Assembly (NCBI GenBank): GCA_016713135.1
Contig: JADJPR010000020.1
Span: 496,001 to 560,000, forward strand
DNA: 64,000 nt
Source: Rhodanobacteraceae bacterium
GTDB taxonomy: Bacteria; Pseudomonadota; Gammaproteobacteria; Xanthomonadales; SZUA-5
Direction of reading: 5' to 3'
This document shows, in pieces, positions 10,815 through 20,422 of this stretch. Every line of letters begins with the position of its first letter. Position 1 is the stretch's first letter. The translations under genes were made by a program, and so were the position numbers. Below the pieces are notes generated by a model. That model saw only the letters and a list, made by a program, of their open reading frames with translations. It was not told the origin of the DNA and ran no database searches.

Positions 10815-11418
10815 ATGACGGCGGACCCGCAACAGCCGGCGGAAGATGCAGCCGACCTGGCGCAGATGGCTGCCCTGCTGCGCCGCGCCGCACCCTCCAG
10901 CGAGGCGGCGCTCGCGGACTGGATGCGCGAGGCGCAGGCGGACCTGCGCCGGGTGGCGCATGCCGAGCGCATGTCGCTGCGCGCCGGCGAAACCCTGTCG
11001 ACTACCGCGCTGGTCAACGAGGCCTGGCTGCGCTTCGCCCAGGCCGGATCGCGCTTCGCCGACCGCAAGCACTTCTTCGCCACCGCAGCGCGCGCGATGC
11101 GCCAGATCCTGGTCGACCATGTGCGCAACCAGCGCGCAGAAACGCGGTGCCGGGGCCGCCCACGCATCGATCGACGAAGCCATCGAACTGGCCGCGGACG
11201 ATCCCTTCGGCGCCGACCTGCTGGTGATCGACGCGGCGCTCTCGGCGCTGGAACAGGCGCTGCCGCGTGCGGCCCAGGTGGTCCACCTGCGCTATTTCGT
11301 CGGCCTGGACGACCGCGAGGTCGGCGCGCTGCTGGGGGTCGAGGAGAGCACGGTGCGGCGCGACTGGCTCAAGGCGCGCGCCTGGCTGTACCTGCACCTG
11401 GGCGGCAGGCCGGACTGA
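10815..11418 (+). pseudogene. ECF sigma factor (kinase-linked type), one frameshift
   Basis: Two frames together make one sigma factor. The first (from ATG 10815) gives region 2, with STTALVNEAWLRFAQAG and ARAMRQILVDHVRNQRAE. Near 11145 the frame changes, and the second gives region 4, with PRAAQVVHLRYFVGLDDREVG and ESTVRRDWLKARAWL. Removing one A from the AAA run near 11141 restores a single frame of about 200 residues. This could be a genuine loss or a homopolymer error. The type (sigma factor directly upstream of a Ser/Thr kinase) is common in Xanthomonadales-like genomes. The kinase ATG follows the stop immediately. Confidence 0.75.
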
Positions 11419-12636
11419 ATGGGCGAGGACGCGCGCTGGTCTGCGGAGCAGCTGGAGGCGGATTTCGACGCGCTGATGGACCTCTCCGGGACCGCCCGCG
11501 CCACCGCGCTGGCGCAGATCGAGGCACGCGACCCCGGCCGCGCGCAGGCGCTGCGCCGCTGGCTCGGCGCGGTCAGCGCGTCGGCGGGCCTGCTGGAAGA
11601 CACCGGCCCGGTCGCCGCGCCGGCCGCCATCGAGCGCATCGGCGCGTGGCGCCTGACCGGGCTGATCGGCCGCGGCGGCAGCGGCGAGGTCCACCTCGGG
11701 CGACGCGCCGACGGCGCCTTCGAGCGCGAGGTCGCGGTCAAGCTGCTGCGCGCGGACCGCAACGCCGATGCGCTGATCGTCGAGGAGCGGCGCTTGCTGG
11801 CGCGGCTGGACCACCCCAACATCGCGCGTCTGCTGGACGGCGGCGTTGCCCCCGACGGGCGCCCCTGGCTGGTCACCGAACTGATCAGCGGACGCCCGCT
11901 GGATGCCTGGCTGCGCGAGACGGCGCCGGACCTGGACCGGCGGCTGAAGACCTTCACGGCGCTGGCCGACGCAGTGGCCTGCGCGCACGCCCGCGGCATC
12001 GTGCACGCGGACCTGAAGCCGGCGAATGTGCTGGTGGATGCGCATGACCAACCGCACCTGCTCGACTTCGGCGTCGCAAGGTTGCTGGAGCACGCCGCAC
12101 CAGCCAGCCACGCGGCCCTGCACGGATTGACCCCGGCCTGGGCCGCGCCGGAACAACTCGACGGCAGCCCCGCCAACGCGCGCAGCGATGTCTACGCGCT
12201 CGGCCTGCTGCTGTACCTGGTCCTGACCGGCGATACGCCCGTCGATGCACAGGCGCATTCGCTGTCCGAGCTGAAGGCATTGCGCCAGCAGCAGGACCCG
12301 CCGGCCCCCAGCCAGCGCGCGCCGGCACGCGAGGCAGCACGCCTCCGCGGCAGCCTCGATGCCCTCGCCCTGCGCTGCCTGGCGCGCGATCCGGCGAAGC
12401 GTCCGGCAACGGCCGGCGCGCTGCTGGCGGAGCTGCGGGATGCCCACGGGCGAGCGACCGCGGCCGCGCCCGCCGGAGCACGCCACGCGAGCCTCGCCAC
12501 CTGGCTGGCGCTGGCCACGATCGGCGCGCTCGCTGCATGGATCTGGTGGCAGCACGCGCGCATCGCCGACCTGCAACAGCGCCTCGACCAGTTGCAGCGG
12601 ACGCAGGTGGATGCGCCACCCTCGCAGCCGGATTGA
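11419..12636 (+). CDS. Membrane-anchored Ser/Thr protein kinase
   Basis: A 405-residue Hanks-type kinase. The glycine loop is GRGGSGEV (85-91), the ATP lysine is in VAVK (K108), the catalytic loop is HADLKPAN (196-203) and the metal-binding DFG is at 216-218, followed by an APEQ motif. The usual HRD arginine is replaced by alanine (HAD), so activation-loop control differs from RD kinases. A single membrane helix (about 353-375) near the C-terminus is followed by a short coiled coil, so the kinase domain faces the cytoplasm. It abuts the sigma factor stop codon, so the two are surely co-transcribed. Confidence 0.9.
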   Translation: MGEDARWSAEQLEADFDALMDLSGTARATALAQIEARDPGRAQALRRWLGAVSASAGLLEDTGPVAAPAAIERIGAWRLTGLIGRGGSGEVHLGRRADGAFEREVAVKLLRADRNADALIVEERRLLARLDHPNIARLLDGGVAPDGRPWLVTELISGRPLDAWLRETAPDLDRRLKTFTALADAVACAHARGIVHADLKPANVLVDAHDQPHLLDFGVARLLEHAAPASHAALHGLTPAWAAPEQLDGSPANARSDVYALGLLLYLVLTGDTPVDAQAHSLSELKALRQQQDPPAPSQRAPAREAARLRGSLDALALRCLARDPAKRPATAGALLAELRDAHGRATAAAPAGARHASLATWLALATIGALAAWIWWQHARIADLQQRLDQLQRTQVDAPPSQPD

Positions 12637-12696
12637 TCCATCCGCTGCACGAAACCGGCGTGGTTTTTCGTCTGTCTCGCTTCACAGGGCCAATCC

Positions 12697-13083
12697 GTGG
12701 TCCCTCGACGCGAGCGGCAACCTGCCGCACGCATCGAGTCCACGCTGCCGCAGGGCGCGTACACGATCAACCGCACCTTCCATTCGGGGCTGAACCTCAG
12801 CCACGATGGCTCCGGCGACCTCATCATCGGCAGCGCATGGATGGGCGCCGGCCGCCTGGCGCATGACGAAGTCCGCGCCAGGAGCACCACCTTGAAGCAC
12901 TTCAGCTGCTCCTGGACCCGCCCCGCGCAGGGCTGGCCGGAGCTCGGTCCCGCGCAATGGGGCACCCCGGTGTTCCGCAACTTCCAGCCCGGACTGATCA
13001 AGGGCGACTGGATCCTGGCTGCACCGGTACAGGTCCCGCTGCAGCACCACATCCGGCTTTCGAGCCAGCGCAGCTGCCCCTGA
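12697..13083 (+). CDS. Hypothetical protein, uncertain
   Basis: A 128-residue frame opened by GTG, with composition that looks like real protein (TLPQGAYTINRTFHSGLN, PVFRNFQPGLIKGDWILAAP). No family is recognised and no ribosome binding site is clear. Because the N-terminus looks odd (MVPRRERQPAAR), it may be the 3' remnant of a longer gene. The rest of the 12637-13231 gap holds only a GC-rich hairpin near 13097-13128. Confidence 0.35.
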   Translation: MVPRRERQPAARIESTLPQGAYTINRTFHSGLNLSHDGSGDLIIGSAWMGAGRLAHDEVRARSTTLKHFSCSWTRPAQGWPELGPAQWGTPVFRNFQPGLIKGDWILAAPVQVPLQHHIRLSSQRSCP

Positions 13084-13231
13084 GTGTCCTTCAACGCGCC
13101 GGGAGTCGGCCACGCGCCGGCTCCCGGCCGCGCGAACACGAGAGCCTTGGGCGGCATCACCGTGGGATCGCCATCAGCGTCGGCGCAGACGGGGCCTTTG
13201 CCGCCAGCAGCAGCGCCCGCCGACACCCGGC

Positions 13232-14116
13232 TCAGACCGCCTCGGCGGTGACCCAGTCGATCAACTCGTTGAGCAGCGGATCGTCCGCCCACTCGGGACG
13301 CATGAAGATGCCGGAGTCGATGGCTTCGATGCGGTCGCTGACCGGGACCACGGCCAGCGCGCGACCGGCGGTCACGCGGCCGGAGGGCAGCAGCGGCAGC
13401 ACGGCGATGCCGAGGCCCGCCTCCACCATCTGCGCGATCAGTGCGGTGGTGGTGGCTTGCAGTGCCACCTGCGGCTCCACCCCGGCGCGGTGGAAGGCCT
13501 GCAGCAGGTGCTGGCGGCCGGTGGAGCCGGGCTCGAACAGGATCAGCGGCTCGCGCGCGAGTTCCGCCAGCGACAGCGATGGCCGCGCGGCGAGCGGATG
13601 GCCATGCGGCAGCACCGCCGACCACGGCATCGAGAACCAGTGGCGATAGCGCAGGCCCGGCGGCGACTCCAGCGGCGCGCAGAAGCCGACGCCGCACAGG
13701 GTGTCCTGCTGCAGCGCGGACAGGATCTGGATCTCGGTGCGCACCGAGAGCTTGAGCACGACGTCCGGATGGCGCAGACGGAAGGCCTGCAGGCGGTCGA
13801 TCAGCAAGTAGCTGGCGAGGTAGTGGCTGCAGATCACGCGCAACTCGCGCCCCGCGGCCGGCGCACGGAACAGATCGCGCAGGCGCTCGCCATCCGCAAG
13901 CAGGGCCTGGGCACGCGGCAGCAGGCGGCGGCCCTCGGCGTTCGCTTCGATCCGACCAGACGCATCGACCTGCAGCACCGGCACGCCCAGCCAGTCCTCG
14001 ATGGCGCGCAGGTCCGCGCGCAACTGGGTCTGGTTGCGGCCGCACTGCTGCGCCGCGCGCGCCATGTCCCCCGCCTCGATCAGTGCCACCACCGCGGCGA
14101 GCCGCTCCAGATCCAT
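13232..14116 (-). CDS. LysR family transcriptional regulator
   Basis: A 294-residue DNA-binding regulator. Residues 1-60 form the LysR helix-turn-helix (MDLERLAAVVALIEAGDMARAAQQCG), followed by a periplasmic-binding-like effector domain (VVLKLSVRTEIQILSALQQD, AQMVEAGLGIAVLP). The longer frame upstream of ATG 14116 belongs to the shadow of the alcohol dehydrogenase. It lies 44 bases downstream of that gene on the same strand, so the pair is probably one operon. The helix-turn-helix is less canonical than usual (AAQQCGRNQTQLRADL). Confidence 0.85.
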   Translation of the reverse strand: MDLERLAAVVALIEAGDMARAAQQCGRNQTQLRADLRAIEDWLGVPVLQVDASGRIEANAEGRRLLPRAQALLADGERLRDLFRAPAAGRELRVICSHYLASYLLIDRLQAFRLRHPDVVLKLSVRTEIQILSALQQDTLCGVGFCAPLESPPGLRYRHWFSMPWSAVLPHGHPLAARPSLSLAELAREPLILFEPGSTGRQHLLQAFHRAGVEPQVALQATTTALIAQMVEAGLGIAVLPLLPSGRVTAGRALAVVPVSDRIEAIDSGIFMRPEWADDPLLNELIDWVTAEAV

Positions 14117-14160
14117 CGCCGTTTTCCCGTCTGCCCGCACCCTGGCCAGCATAGCGAGGC

Positions 14161-15264
14161 TCAGTCGAGATCCGGGATCAACATCAGGCGATAGCGCGCA
14201 TTGCCCTGCTCGAGCATCGCCATGGCCTCGTCGAGCCGGCGCATCGGCAGGGTTTCCACCTGCGGTGCGATCCCGTGGCGCGCGCAGAACATCAGCAGCT
14301 GCTGCATCTCGTCCGGGCGCCCCAGGGGGGAACTGGATACGGTCAGCGCCCGCGGGATCAACTCGGCCGGCACCAGCGGGATCGATTCGCAGCTCATCGC
14401 CAGCAGATGCAGCCGCCCCTGCGGCGCGAGCATCCCGAGCAAGGCCGGCCACGGCAGCGGCGCACCGGTGGCCACCAGCAGCAGGTCCAGCCCGCCGGCG
14501 CGGCGCAGTTCCTCGGCGCTGGACCCACTCAGCACCGCGCGGTGCGCGCCCAGCCGCAGGGCGTCCGCGGCTTGGGCTTCGTCGCGCACCACCGCGAGCA
14601 CCTCGCAACCCCAGGCACGCAGCAACTGCACCGCGAGATGGCCGATACCGCCGATTCCGACCACCCCGACGCGGTGGCTGGGATGCACGTGCCGCGTGAT
14701 CGGCGCATAGGCCGTGATGCCGGCGCAGAACAGCGAACCGGCGCTACGCGGGTCGAGGGTGTCCGGCAAGGGCAAGGTCCAGGCCCAGTGGCAGCGCACA
14801 CGTTCGGCGAAGCCGCCGGTGCCGTCGACCAGCAGGCGCTGCAGCGCCACGCAGTGCTGCAGATCTCCACGACGGCAGGCGGGACAGTGCAGGCAGCTCT
14901 TGCGGAACCAGCCGATGCCCACGCGCTGGCCGAGCTCCAGCCCGCGCGCCTCGCGCCCGAGGGCGACGACGCGGCCGACGATCTCGTGCCCCGCCACCAG
15001 CGGAAAGCGCTTGCGCGACCAGTCGTCGCGCCACATCGCCAGGTCCGAGTGGCACAGCCCGCAAGCCTCGACCACCACCTCGACCTCATCGTCGGGCAGC
15101 GCACCCCAACGCAGCTCCCGGACTTCGAAGGGCGCGCCCGGTGCCGCCGCAGCGTAGGCACGGACAAGCCCCTGGCGCATGCGCGTCAGCGCGCCACGGT
15201 CCACGCTCAAGGGCGCACCCGCGTGGGCACAAGCCAGTTCCAGCTCGCAAGCAGCGTGATCCAT
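14161..15264 (-). CDS. Zinc-dependent alcohol dehydrogenase (MDR family)
   Basis: A 367-residue medium-chain dehydrogenase. The catalytic zinc site is CGLCHSD plus GHEIVGRVVALG, the structural zinc site is the four cysteines of CLHCPACRRGDLQHC, and the cofactor loop is GVVGIGGIGHLAVQLL. The organisation matches the NADP-dependent YahK/CAD-like aldehyde reductase group. ATG 15264 is preceded by GAGGAAG at good spacing; the upstream extension is not conserved-looking. An extra N-terminal stretch of about 28 residues (MDHAACELELACAHAG) precedes the normal start at MRQGLVRAYA, so a later start cannot be excluded. Confidence 0.88.
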   Translation of the reverse strand: MDHAACELELACAHAGAPLSVDRGALTRMRQGLVRAYAAAAPGAPFEVRELRWGALPDDEVEVVVEACGLCHSDLAMWRDDWSRKRFPLVAGHEIVGRVVALGREARGLELGQRVGIGWFRKSCLHCPACRRGDLQHCVALQRLLVDGTGGFAERVRCHWAWTLPLPDTLDPRSAGSLFCAGITAYAPITRHVHPSHRVGVVGIGGIGHLAVQLLRAWGCEVLAVVRDEAQAADALRLGAHRAVLSGSSAEELRRAGGLDLLLVATGAPLPWPALLGMLAPQGRLHLLAMSCESIPLVPAELIPRALTVSSSPLGRPDEMQQLLMFCARHGIAPQVETLPMRRLDEAMAMLEQGNARYRLMLIPDLD

Positions 15265-15435
15265 GGTGCTTCCTCGGGTGATCCGAAAGTGCATACGCAA
15301 GAAAGCCCCGGATCCGTGCAGCCCCATGTGCGGAGACCTGCATCGGTGTTTTGCGCTGCGGCCAACTGACAGGGGGTTCGTTGCCGTCACACCCGGATCG
15401 AGCTGCTCGACCGCAGGTTTGCGGGCGCCCGGCGC

Positions 15436-15987
15436 TCAGCCGCCGGCTTCAATCGACAACAGACTGCGCACCCGGGTCCGTGCCCGGTGGATGACGCGAT
15501 CGAATTGCGCCGGCTCCAACGCAAAGTGCGCGCAGATTTCCGCCTTTTCCTTTCCGCGGATATAGAAGTCAATCAGAACGTCGCGGTCCCGCGGCACCGT
15601 CAGCGCACTTATTGCACCCATGACCCGCGACCACCTTTCCTGATGCTCGATGCGCACCAAGGGGACATTCGCCGGGTCCGTTTGTTCGGATTCGGAGTTC
15701 AGACACACCATTCGCTGCTGGCGCTGATATTGATCGGAACACATGTTCTGAACCAAACGCGCCACGAAGCCCATCAGTTTCTCGGGGTCGTGCAATTTGC
15801 CGTCGCGCAGAGCCACCAGCAAGGCAGCCACCGCGTCCTGCGCGAGGTCGTCGATGTCGGCCCAGGAGCGAACACCTCGACGCCGGATCATCACGCGTAC
15901 CGCTGGGAGCATTCCGGAGATCAGAGCGGCCTCGGCAGCCCTATCCCCATTGACGATTCCCTGAACAAGACCTGTCCAGCGCCCCAT
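15436..15987 (-). CDS. ECF-type RNA polymerase sigma factor
   Basis: A 183-residue sigma-70-like factor. Region 2 is seen in SWADIDDLAQDAVAALLVAL and FVARLVQNMCSDQYQRQ, and region 4 in PRDRDVLIDFYIRGKEKAEI followed by DRVIHRARTRVRSLL. ATG 15987 is preceded by CGGGGGA, and the longer upstream frame has no protein character. It is divergent from a membrane protein at 16165 that has anti-sigma features, so the two probably form a sigma/anti-sigma pair controlling the protease cluster downstream. Confidence 0.8.
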   Translation of the reverse strand: MGRWTGLVQGIVNGDRAAEAALISGMLPAVRVMIRRRGVRSWADIDDLAQDAVAALLVALRDGKLHDPEKLMGFVARLVQNMCSDQYQRQQRMVCLNSESEQTDPANVPLVRIEHQERWSRVMGAISALTVPRDRDVLIDFYIRGKEKAEICAHFALEPAQFDRVIHRARTRVRSLLSIEAGG

Positions 15988-16164
15988 CGATCCCCCGGAT
16001 TGATGCGAGATGTAACCTCGGCACGAGACTAACAGGCTGGGCAACGTGGCTGCAGCCTCATTGAGGCGAGGTCGCGTTCGACAAAACAAATGTTGCGGCC
16101 GGGGTGAAGCCCGGTGATCAGCAATGTTGGCGCGATTTCCAAGCGCATACTGGCCAGCGAGCAC

Positions 16165-16773
16165 ATGGGACTCAGAAAAGACGTGGAACGTGAATGGCTT
16201 GAACGCGAGCAGCGGATCGCGCGCTATTGCGCGGATCGCATGGGCGCGGACGAGGCAGCCGCTTTTGAAGCAGAGTTGCTCAGCGATAGCGGGCTGGCTT
16301 CCGACGTGCAAGCGGCCATGCTCTTGCGCGACGCGCTGGACCCGCCGGGCGCGGCCGCCAGGCCAGCGGTGGCTACGCCCGGTTCCGCGCGTTCGCCCTG
16401 GTTGGCTCTGGCAGCCGGCGTGCTGATCGGCGTCGTGGGCCTGAGCATCGTGCATGACGCGGACAGGCCAGCCGCCGTCATCAATGAGGTCGAGTACCTG
16501 ACGCTGGGCGTGGTTCGAAGTGCCGAGCCGCCAGCAACGCCTCGAGTCCAGCGCTTGAGCGAGCAGTCATTGCTCATTGTCGAAGTGCCGGCCGAGCCGT
16601 CCATTGCCAAGGTCGAAGTGATCCGACCTGACGGCCAGTCGCAGGTGGTGACCGGCACGCGCGATGCTGGGTATCTGCGCATCGCCTTGGCTCCGCCGGT
16701 GAAGATTGGCGCCTATGCCATCGTCAGCGGTGACGGTCGATTCAGTTTCAGCGTCGAGCCGCGCTCGCAGTAG
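16165..16773 (+). CDS. Single-pass membrane protein, likely anti-sigma factor
   Basis: A protein of about 202 residues with a helical cytoplasmic N-terminus (REQRIARYCADRMGADEAAAFEAE resembles anti-sigma N-terminal helices; quoted parts only), one membrane helix (WLALAAGVLIGVVGLSIV) and a beta-rich periplasmic C-terminus. That is the architecture of RskA/FecR-like anti-sigma factors. It is divergent from an ECF sigma factor, which supports the role. An upstream GTG at 16114 gives a 17-residue longer version; ATG 16165 gives the more usual N-terminus. No zinc-binding HxxxCxxC motif is present. Confidence 0.65.
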   Translation: MGLRKDVEREWLEREQRIARYCADRMGADEAAAFEAELLSDSGLASDVQAAMLLRDALDPPGAAARPAVATPGSARSPWLALAAGVLIGVVGLSIVHDADRPAAVINEVEYLTLGVVRSAEPPATPRVQRLSEQSLLIVEVPAEPSIAKVEVIRPDGQSQVVTGTRDAGYLRIALAPPVKIGAYAIVSGDGRFSFSVEPRSQ

Positions 16774-16899
16774 CCGGAGCGCCGCGCCTGCGCACGCTGC
16801 GAGCGGCCAGAGCGAAAAAGAGGACGTCGAGGTGCGAGGTTTCGCTCCTTGCGCAGACATGGATGCATTGAGCCATCAAGGCATCAACGGAGCACAGCA

Positions 16900-17331
16900 A
16901 TGACTGCGAAAGATCTGGCGGACTTCCTTGTACGCGACAATTCAACGACCGAGAAGGGCTGGTTGTTGGCCGACGTGATGGGCGGCTTTCGGCGACCACT
17001 CCTGCAACGCCGCGACGTCCTGGTGTTCACCCGGGTGAGTGCAGGCAGCGATCTCGAACTGCACCTTCAGGTCTTCGAGCAGGGCAGCAAGGACCCGGCG
17101 GGCGGGCCACTGAATGTATTCGGTGAACCCAAGCTGCTGCTCAAGTTCGCCGACCCAAGCAAAGTGGACGACAAGCTGACGCTCGCCGAAGGGTTCGTGG
17201 CTCAGGCATACGGGCGCACCTTGGCTTTCGGCAAATCGGGGGACCGAGTTGCTTACGAAGGACAATATTTCGGCGCCCCTCACGCCACCCCGGACGAGAG
17301 CGGCGAAGGCGAGCCCACCGTCTGGCCGTAA
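16900..17331 (+). CDS. Hypothetical protein in protease cluster
   Basis: A 143-residue soluble protein beginning MTAKDLADFLVRDNSTTEKG, with no recognised domain and no signal peptide. CGGAGCACAGCA upstream provides a ribosome binding site for ATG 16900. It lies between the anti-sigma-like gene and the trypsin-like protease, all on the same strand, so it may be a substrate, inhibitor or adaptor of the protease; this is inference from position only. Confidence 0.6.
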   Translation: MTAKDLADFLVRDNSTTEKGWLLADVMGGFRRPLLQRRDVLVFTRVSAGSDLELHLQVFEQGSKDPAGGPLNVFGEPKLLLKFADPSKVDDKLTLAEGFVAQAYGRTLAFGKSGDRVAYEGQYFGAPHATPDESGEGEPTVWP

Positions 17332-17396
17332 AGTCTGGGCGAGCCGGCAACAGGCCGGAGGCCGATGCTTCGGGTGCGGACAACTGGAGCGGCGGC

Positions 17397-18266
17397 GTGT
17401 TCAAGCTCGATTCGGACGTCATTCTGGGTGAGGACTGGCGGCTGGATCTCCACGAGCTGCGCAGTGACGTTCCCGGGCACGACATCGTGCGCCGCGCGGC
17501 GGCGGGCGTGGGCATGCTGGTCAATCACCGGAATCTGTACTTCGACGGCAGCCGCAAGCCACGGCTACATACCCGGCGCGAAACCGCCGTGGCTTGCGCC
17601 GGCGGCAGCAAGTACATCGGGCAGCCCAAATACACCGGGATGGCCGCGACGGCGTTTCTGGTCAACGAACGTCATGTGGTGACAGCCGGTCATTTTGTCG
17701 CGTCACTTCAGGTGGACGACCTTTGCGTCGTCTTTCGATATGTCGCCAGGCCTGATTGGCGCAACCATCTCGAGTGCGAATCACCGCCGTATGAGCTCGA
17801 GGCGTCGCAATTGGCGCGCGTCGATCGAATCCTCTATTGCTCTACCGCAGCAGCGACAGGCGATCTGGCCGTACTGCATTTGGCTGATGCCGTGAATTCG
17901 GCAACGGCTGTCCCGCTGGAACTGGCGAGACGCCAGTCCCTGCGCAACGGGCCGGGCTTCAGCATGATCGGCCACCCACGTGGGCTGCCGTGCAAGGCCG
18001 AGGTGGCAGACGGCCATGCGGGCAATGGGCCGCGCGTCTGGTCTTTCGATGCCCGCCGCGCACAGACCAACGTGCATGGACTGCAGAAATCCAGCGGCTC
18101 GCCGCTGCTGGACCGCTTCGGACGCGTGGTCGGGGTCATGTCGCACCGCACCGACGCGACGACGGAAACACCGGATGGCGCGGGAGGCGGCCACCACAGC
18201 TCATGGTGCAGTCGTATCGATTTGATTGCCGACTTGTTGGCGGACCTTGGCGTTCCCGGAATCTGA
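17397..18266 (+). CDS. Trypsin-like serine protease
   Basis: A 289-residue protein with a chymotrypsin-fold catalytic triad: His99 in VTAGHF, Asp156 in TGDLAVLHL and Ser235 in KSSGSPLLD. No signal peptide is seen, so the protease may act in the cytoplasm, as proposed for trypsin-like partners in conflict or signalling systems with CHAT proteins. The start is a GTG at 17397, with no in-frame ATG nearby. It is convergent with the TPR-CHAT gene, whose stop lies 9 bases away. Confidence 0.85.
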   Translation: MFKLDSDVILGEDWRLDLHELRSDVPGHDIVRRAAAGVGMLVNHRNLYFDGSRKPRLHTRRETAVACAGGSKYIGQPKYTGMAATAFLVNERHVVTAGHFVASLQVDDLCVVFRYVARPDWRNHLECESPPYELEASQLARVDRILYCSTAAATGDLAVLHLADAVNSATAVPLELARRQSLRNGPGFSMIGHPRGLPCKAEVADGHAGNGPRVWSFDARRAQTNVHGLQKSSGSPLLDRFGRVVGVMSHRTDATTETPDGAGGGHHSSWCSRIDLIADLLADLGVPGI

Positions 18267-18274
18267 TCCGGGGC

Positions 18275-20410
18275 TCAGTCCACCCGCGATGCTTCGACCA
18301 GTTGGAACCCCGCCCAATAGTAGGGGTGCGCGTAGCGCCGCTTCGCACGGAGCGCGCTTTGCGCCTGGAGCAGCGCGCTTTCGGGCGCATCGCCACGGAC
18401 CAGTCCGCGGTGCAGTTCGGACATCAGCTCGGCCGCCGCCATGTCGTCCACCTGCCACGACGATGCAAGGACTCGCGCCACGCCGGCCCGCAACAGGACT
18501 CGCGCGAGACTGGTATTGGTGGTCGCGGATATCTCCAGGGGCAGACCGCCATCGCAGGCGCTGAGCACCACCAACGGGGAGGCCAATCGAGTGGACATCA
18601 GCTCGACTGCCCCAAGCGCGCGCAGCTTGCCTTTGCCGTCAACCGTCAACAGTCCGCTCAGCTCCAGATCGTCGAAACGCGCCAATCCGTGGGTGCCCAG
18701 GTGCACCACGGTGTTCGCACTGGCAAGCCCCCGCAGCACATGCTCGGCGCCGACGTCCGCCCCTAACAACACGCGCTGGTTCTCGGCCGGCCAAACCGAG
18801 GCGACGCGTCGCGCCTCATCGCGCGCACCCGGCAGGCGCGGCAGCCTGGCCCCGGAGCCAAGGACCGGCACAGGATCGGCGACCGCAAGCAATTGCCGAC
18901 CCGCGCAGCACGGCGCTGGACGGTCGCCACCGGCCACCGGCTCGATCACAACCACCAGCAGCGAATCCGCGCCGGCGGACTTCAACACGAAAGGCAGCGG
19001 CAGCGATGCGAATGCGTCGGGCGGCACCACCTGGAGCCTGTCCGCCGCATCATGCGAGAGCGCCAACTGCGACAGGCCACTGGCGTCCGCCAGTTCCTTG
19101 GCCAGTCGCTCAAGGTCAGCAGGATCCGAATCCGGCGCCCGCAGTTGGCGCAAGAGCGCGTCCCGCAGAACCAGCAATCTGGCCCGTGGCGCCGTACTTT
19201 GCCGATGCAGCACGCGATCGCCGCGCTTCTGCCACCAGTGCAACCGATCCTCGGCCAGGAAGCCGTACCAGATTCCGTCCGTCGGTCGAATCGATTCTCT
19301 GGATGCCTGCGCGGAATCGAATGGCAGGCTCGCCGACGTGGGAAGCAATGGGTCGGGCATCGGGGCCGCGGGTGCCCCGAGGTCGAGTTGCCAGTGCTGC
19401 TGCATCATTCGATTCAGGCGCGCCTGCGCAGCGCGCGTGCGCGCTGTCGGAAGCGTATCCGGCGGCCGTGTGCTCGCCAGCAACTGCAGCAAGACCGGCA
19501 ACTCCGAGCGCGCAAGGGGAACATCGTCGGTGGGCGGGCGCAAGTTCAGCTGCAGTGCGAAGGCCGCGCGCGCGCGCTCCAGCAGCTGCTGGCGATGGAA
19601 TGGATAGGTCTGCATCTGGCCCAGGTAAAGCGCACCGTCGACCAGCTCCTGCAGCGTCCCGCAGGCTTCCTCTGCCCTGCCTGCCTGGATCTCCGCCTGG
19701 CCCCGGATCCAAAGGGCATCGAGTTCGGTCGGGAGATCTCGAGCTTGCCGAGCGCGCGCATGCCACAACTTGGACAGCGCGATAGCGGCCTCCGCATCAC
19801 CTTCGAGCAGGGCCAGACGAGCGCGGGCCAGGCCGAGCGCGCGCGCATGCGTGTACGACATCTCAGCCTCGGCTTCGATCAGGGGCGCCAATAGCTGCTT
19901 GCTGCACCCTGCATCGCCCTGGGTCAGGCAGACGTCCACGGCAAGAAGCCGCACCCCCACCTGATACTCTCCCAGCAGCGGCAAATCGCGGACCAGGCGA
20001 AGCACCACGGGTCCGGACAGCGCCCCGCGCGCTGAGCGTTCCTCCGGCTTGCGCAAGGCCTCCACCAACAGTGCCGCGTGGGCGGATCGCGCAGCGTCGC
20101 CCAGGCGCGTGTATGCGGCACGCGCTGCGTCTGCCGCGGCCGATGCCCGTCGCGGCTGTTCCAGCAAGGTCCAGATCCTGGCCAGTTGCAGCTCCGAATT
20201 GGCCAGCATCGGCAGATCGTTGAGTGCGCTCGCCAGCTCGCGTGCTTCTGCGAAATGCGCCAGCGCCTCCTGCACCTTCGCCTGCAGGCCGTTGATCCGC
20301 CCCAGCACGGCGAGCGCGAGCAACAGGCTGCGCCGCGCGTCGCTCCCACGGGCGTGCTCGACGGCACGTTCGGCAAGCGACTCGGCCGATTCGAATTCGC
20401 CGAGGGACAT
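18275..20410 (-). CDS. CHAT-domain peptidase, C-terminal part of a split TPR-CHAT gene
   Basis: A 711-residue protein with TPR-like helical repeats in the first 330 residues and a CHAT (caspase-HetF-associated) protease domain at the end. The catalytic histidine lies in TVVHLGTHGLARFDD, the catalytic cysteine in VVLSACDGG, and the domain closes with HPYYWAGFQLVEA. It is in the same frame as the 301-residue ORF just upstream (20423-21328), from which only one TAG codon separates it. ATG 20408-20410 lies five codons after that TAG and has no good ribosome binding site. This is therefore best read as the distal part of one gene of about 1018 codons. Confidence 0.8.
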   Translation of the reverse strand: MSLGEFESAESLAERAVEHARGSDARRSLLLALAVLGRINGLQAKVQEALAHFAEARELASALNDLPMLANSELQLARIWTLLEQPRRASAAADAARAAYTRLGDAARSAHAALLVEALRKPEERSARGALSGPVVLRLVRDLPLLGEYQVGVRLLAVDVCLTQGDAGCSKQLLAPLIEAEAEMSYTHARALGLARARLALLEGDAEAAIALSKLWHARARQARDLPTELDALWIRGQAEIQAGRAEEACGTLQELVDGALYLGQMQTYPFHRQQLLERARAAFALQLNLRPPTDDVPLARSELPVLLQLLASTRPPDTLPTARTRAAQARLNRMMQQHWQLDLGAPAAPMPDPLLPTSASLPFDSAQASRESIRPTDGIWYGFLAEDRLHWWQKRGDRVLHRQSTAPRARLLVLRDALLRQLRAPDSDPADLERLAKELADASGLSQLALSHDAADRLQVVPPDAFASLPLPFVLKSAGADSLLVVVIEPVAGGDRPAPCCAGRQLLAVADPVPVLGSGARLPRLPGARDEARRVASVWPAENQRVLLGADVGAEHVLRGLASANTVVHLGTHGLARFDDLELSGLLTVDGKGKLRALGAVELMSTRLASPLVVLSACDGGLPLEISATTNTSLARVLLRAGVARVLASSWQVDDMAAAELMSELHRGLVRGDAPESALLQAQSALRAKRRYAHPYYWAGFQLVEASRVD

Positions 20411-20422
20411 CTGGACGTCTGC

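Noticed and set aside
12192..14045. 617-codon open frame on the minus strand
   Set aside because: Spans the kinase antisense, an intergenic region and the LysR gene in a wrong frame; no consistent protein character.
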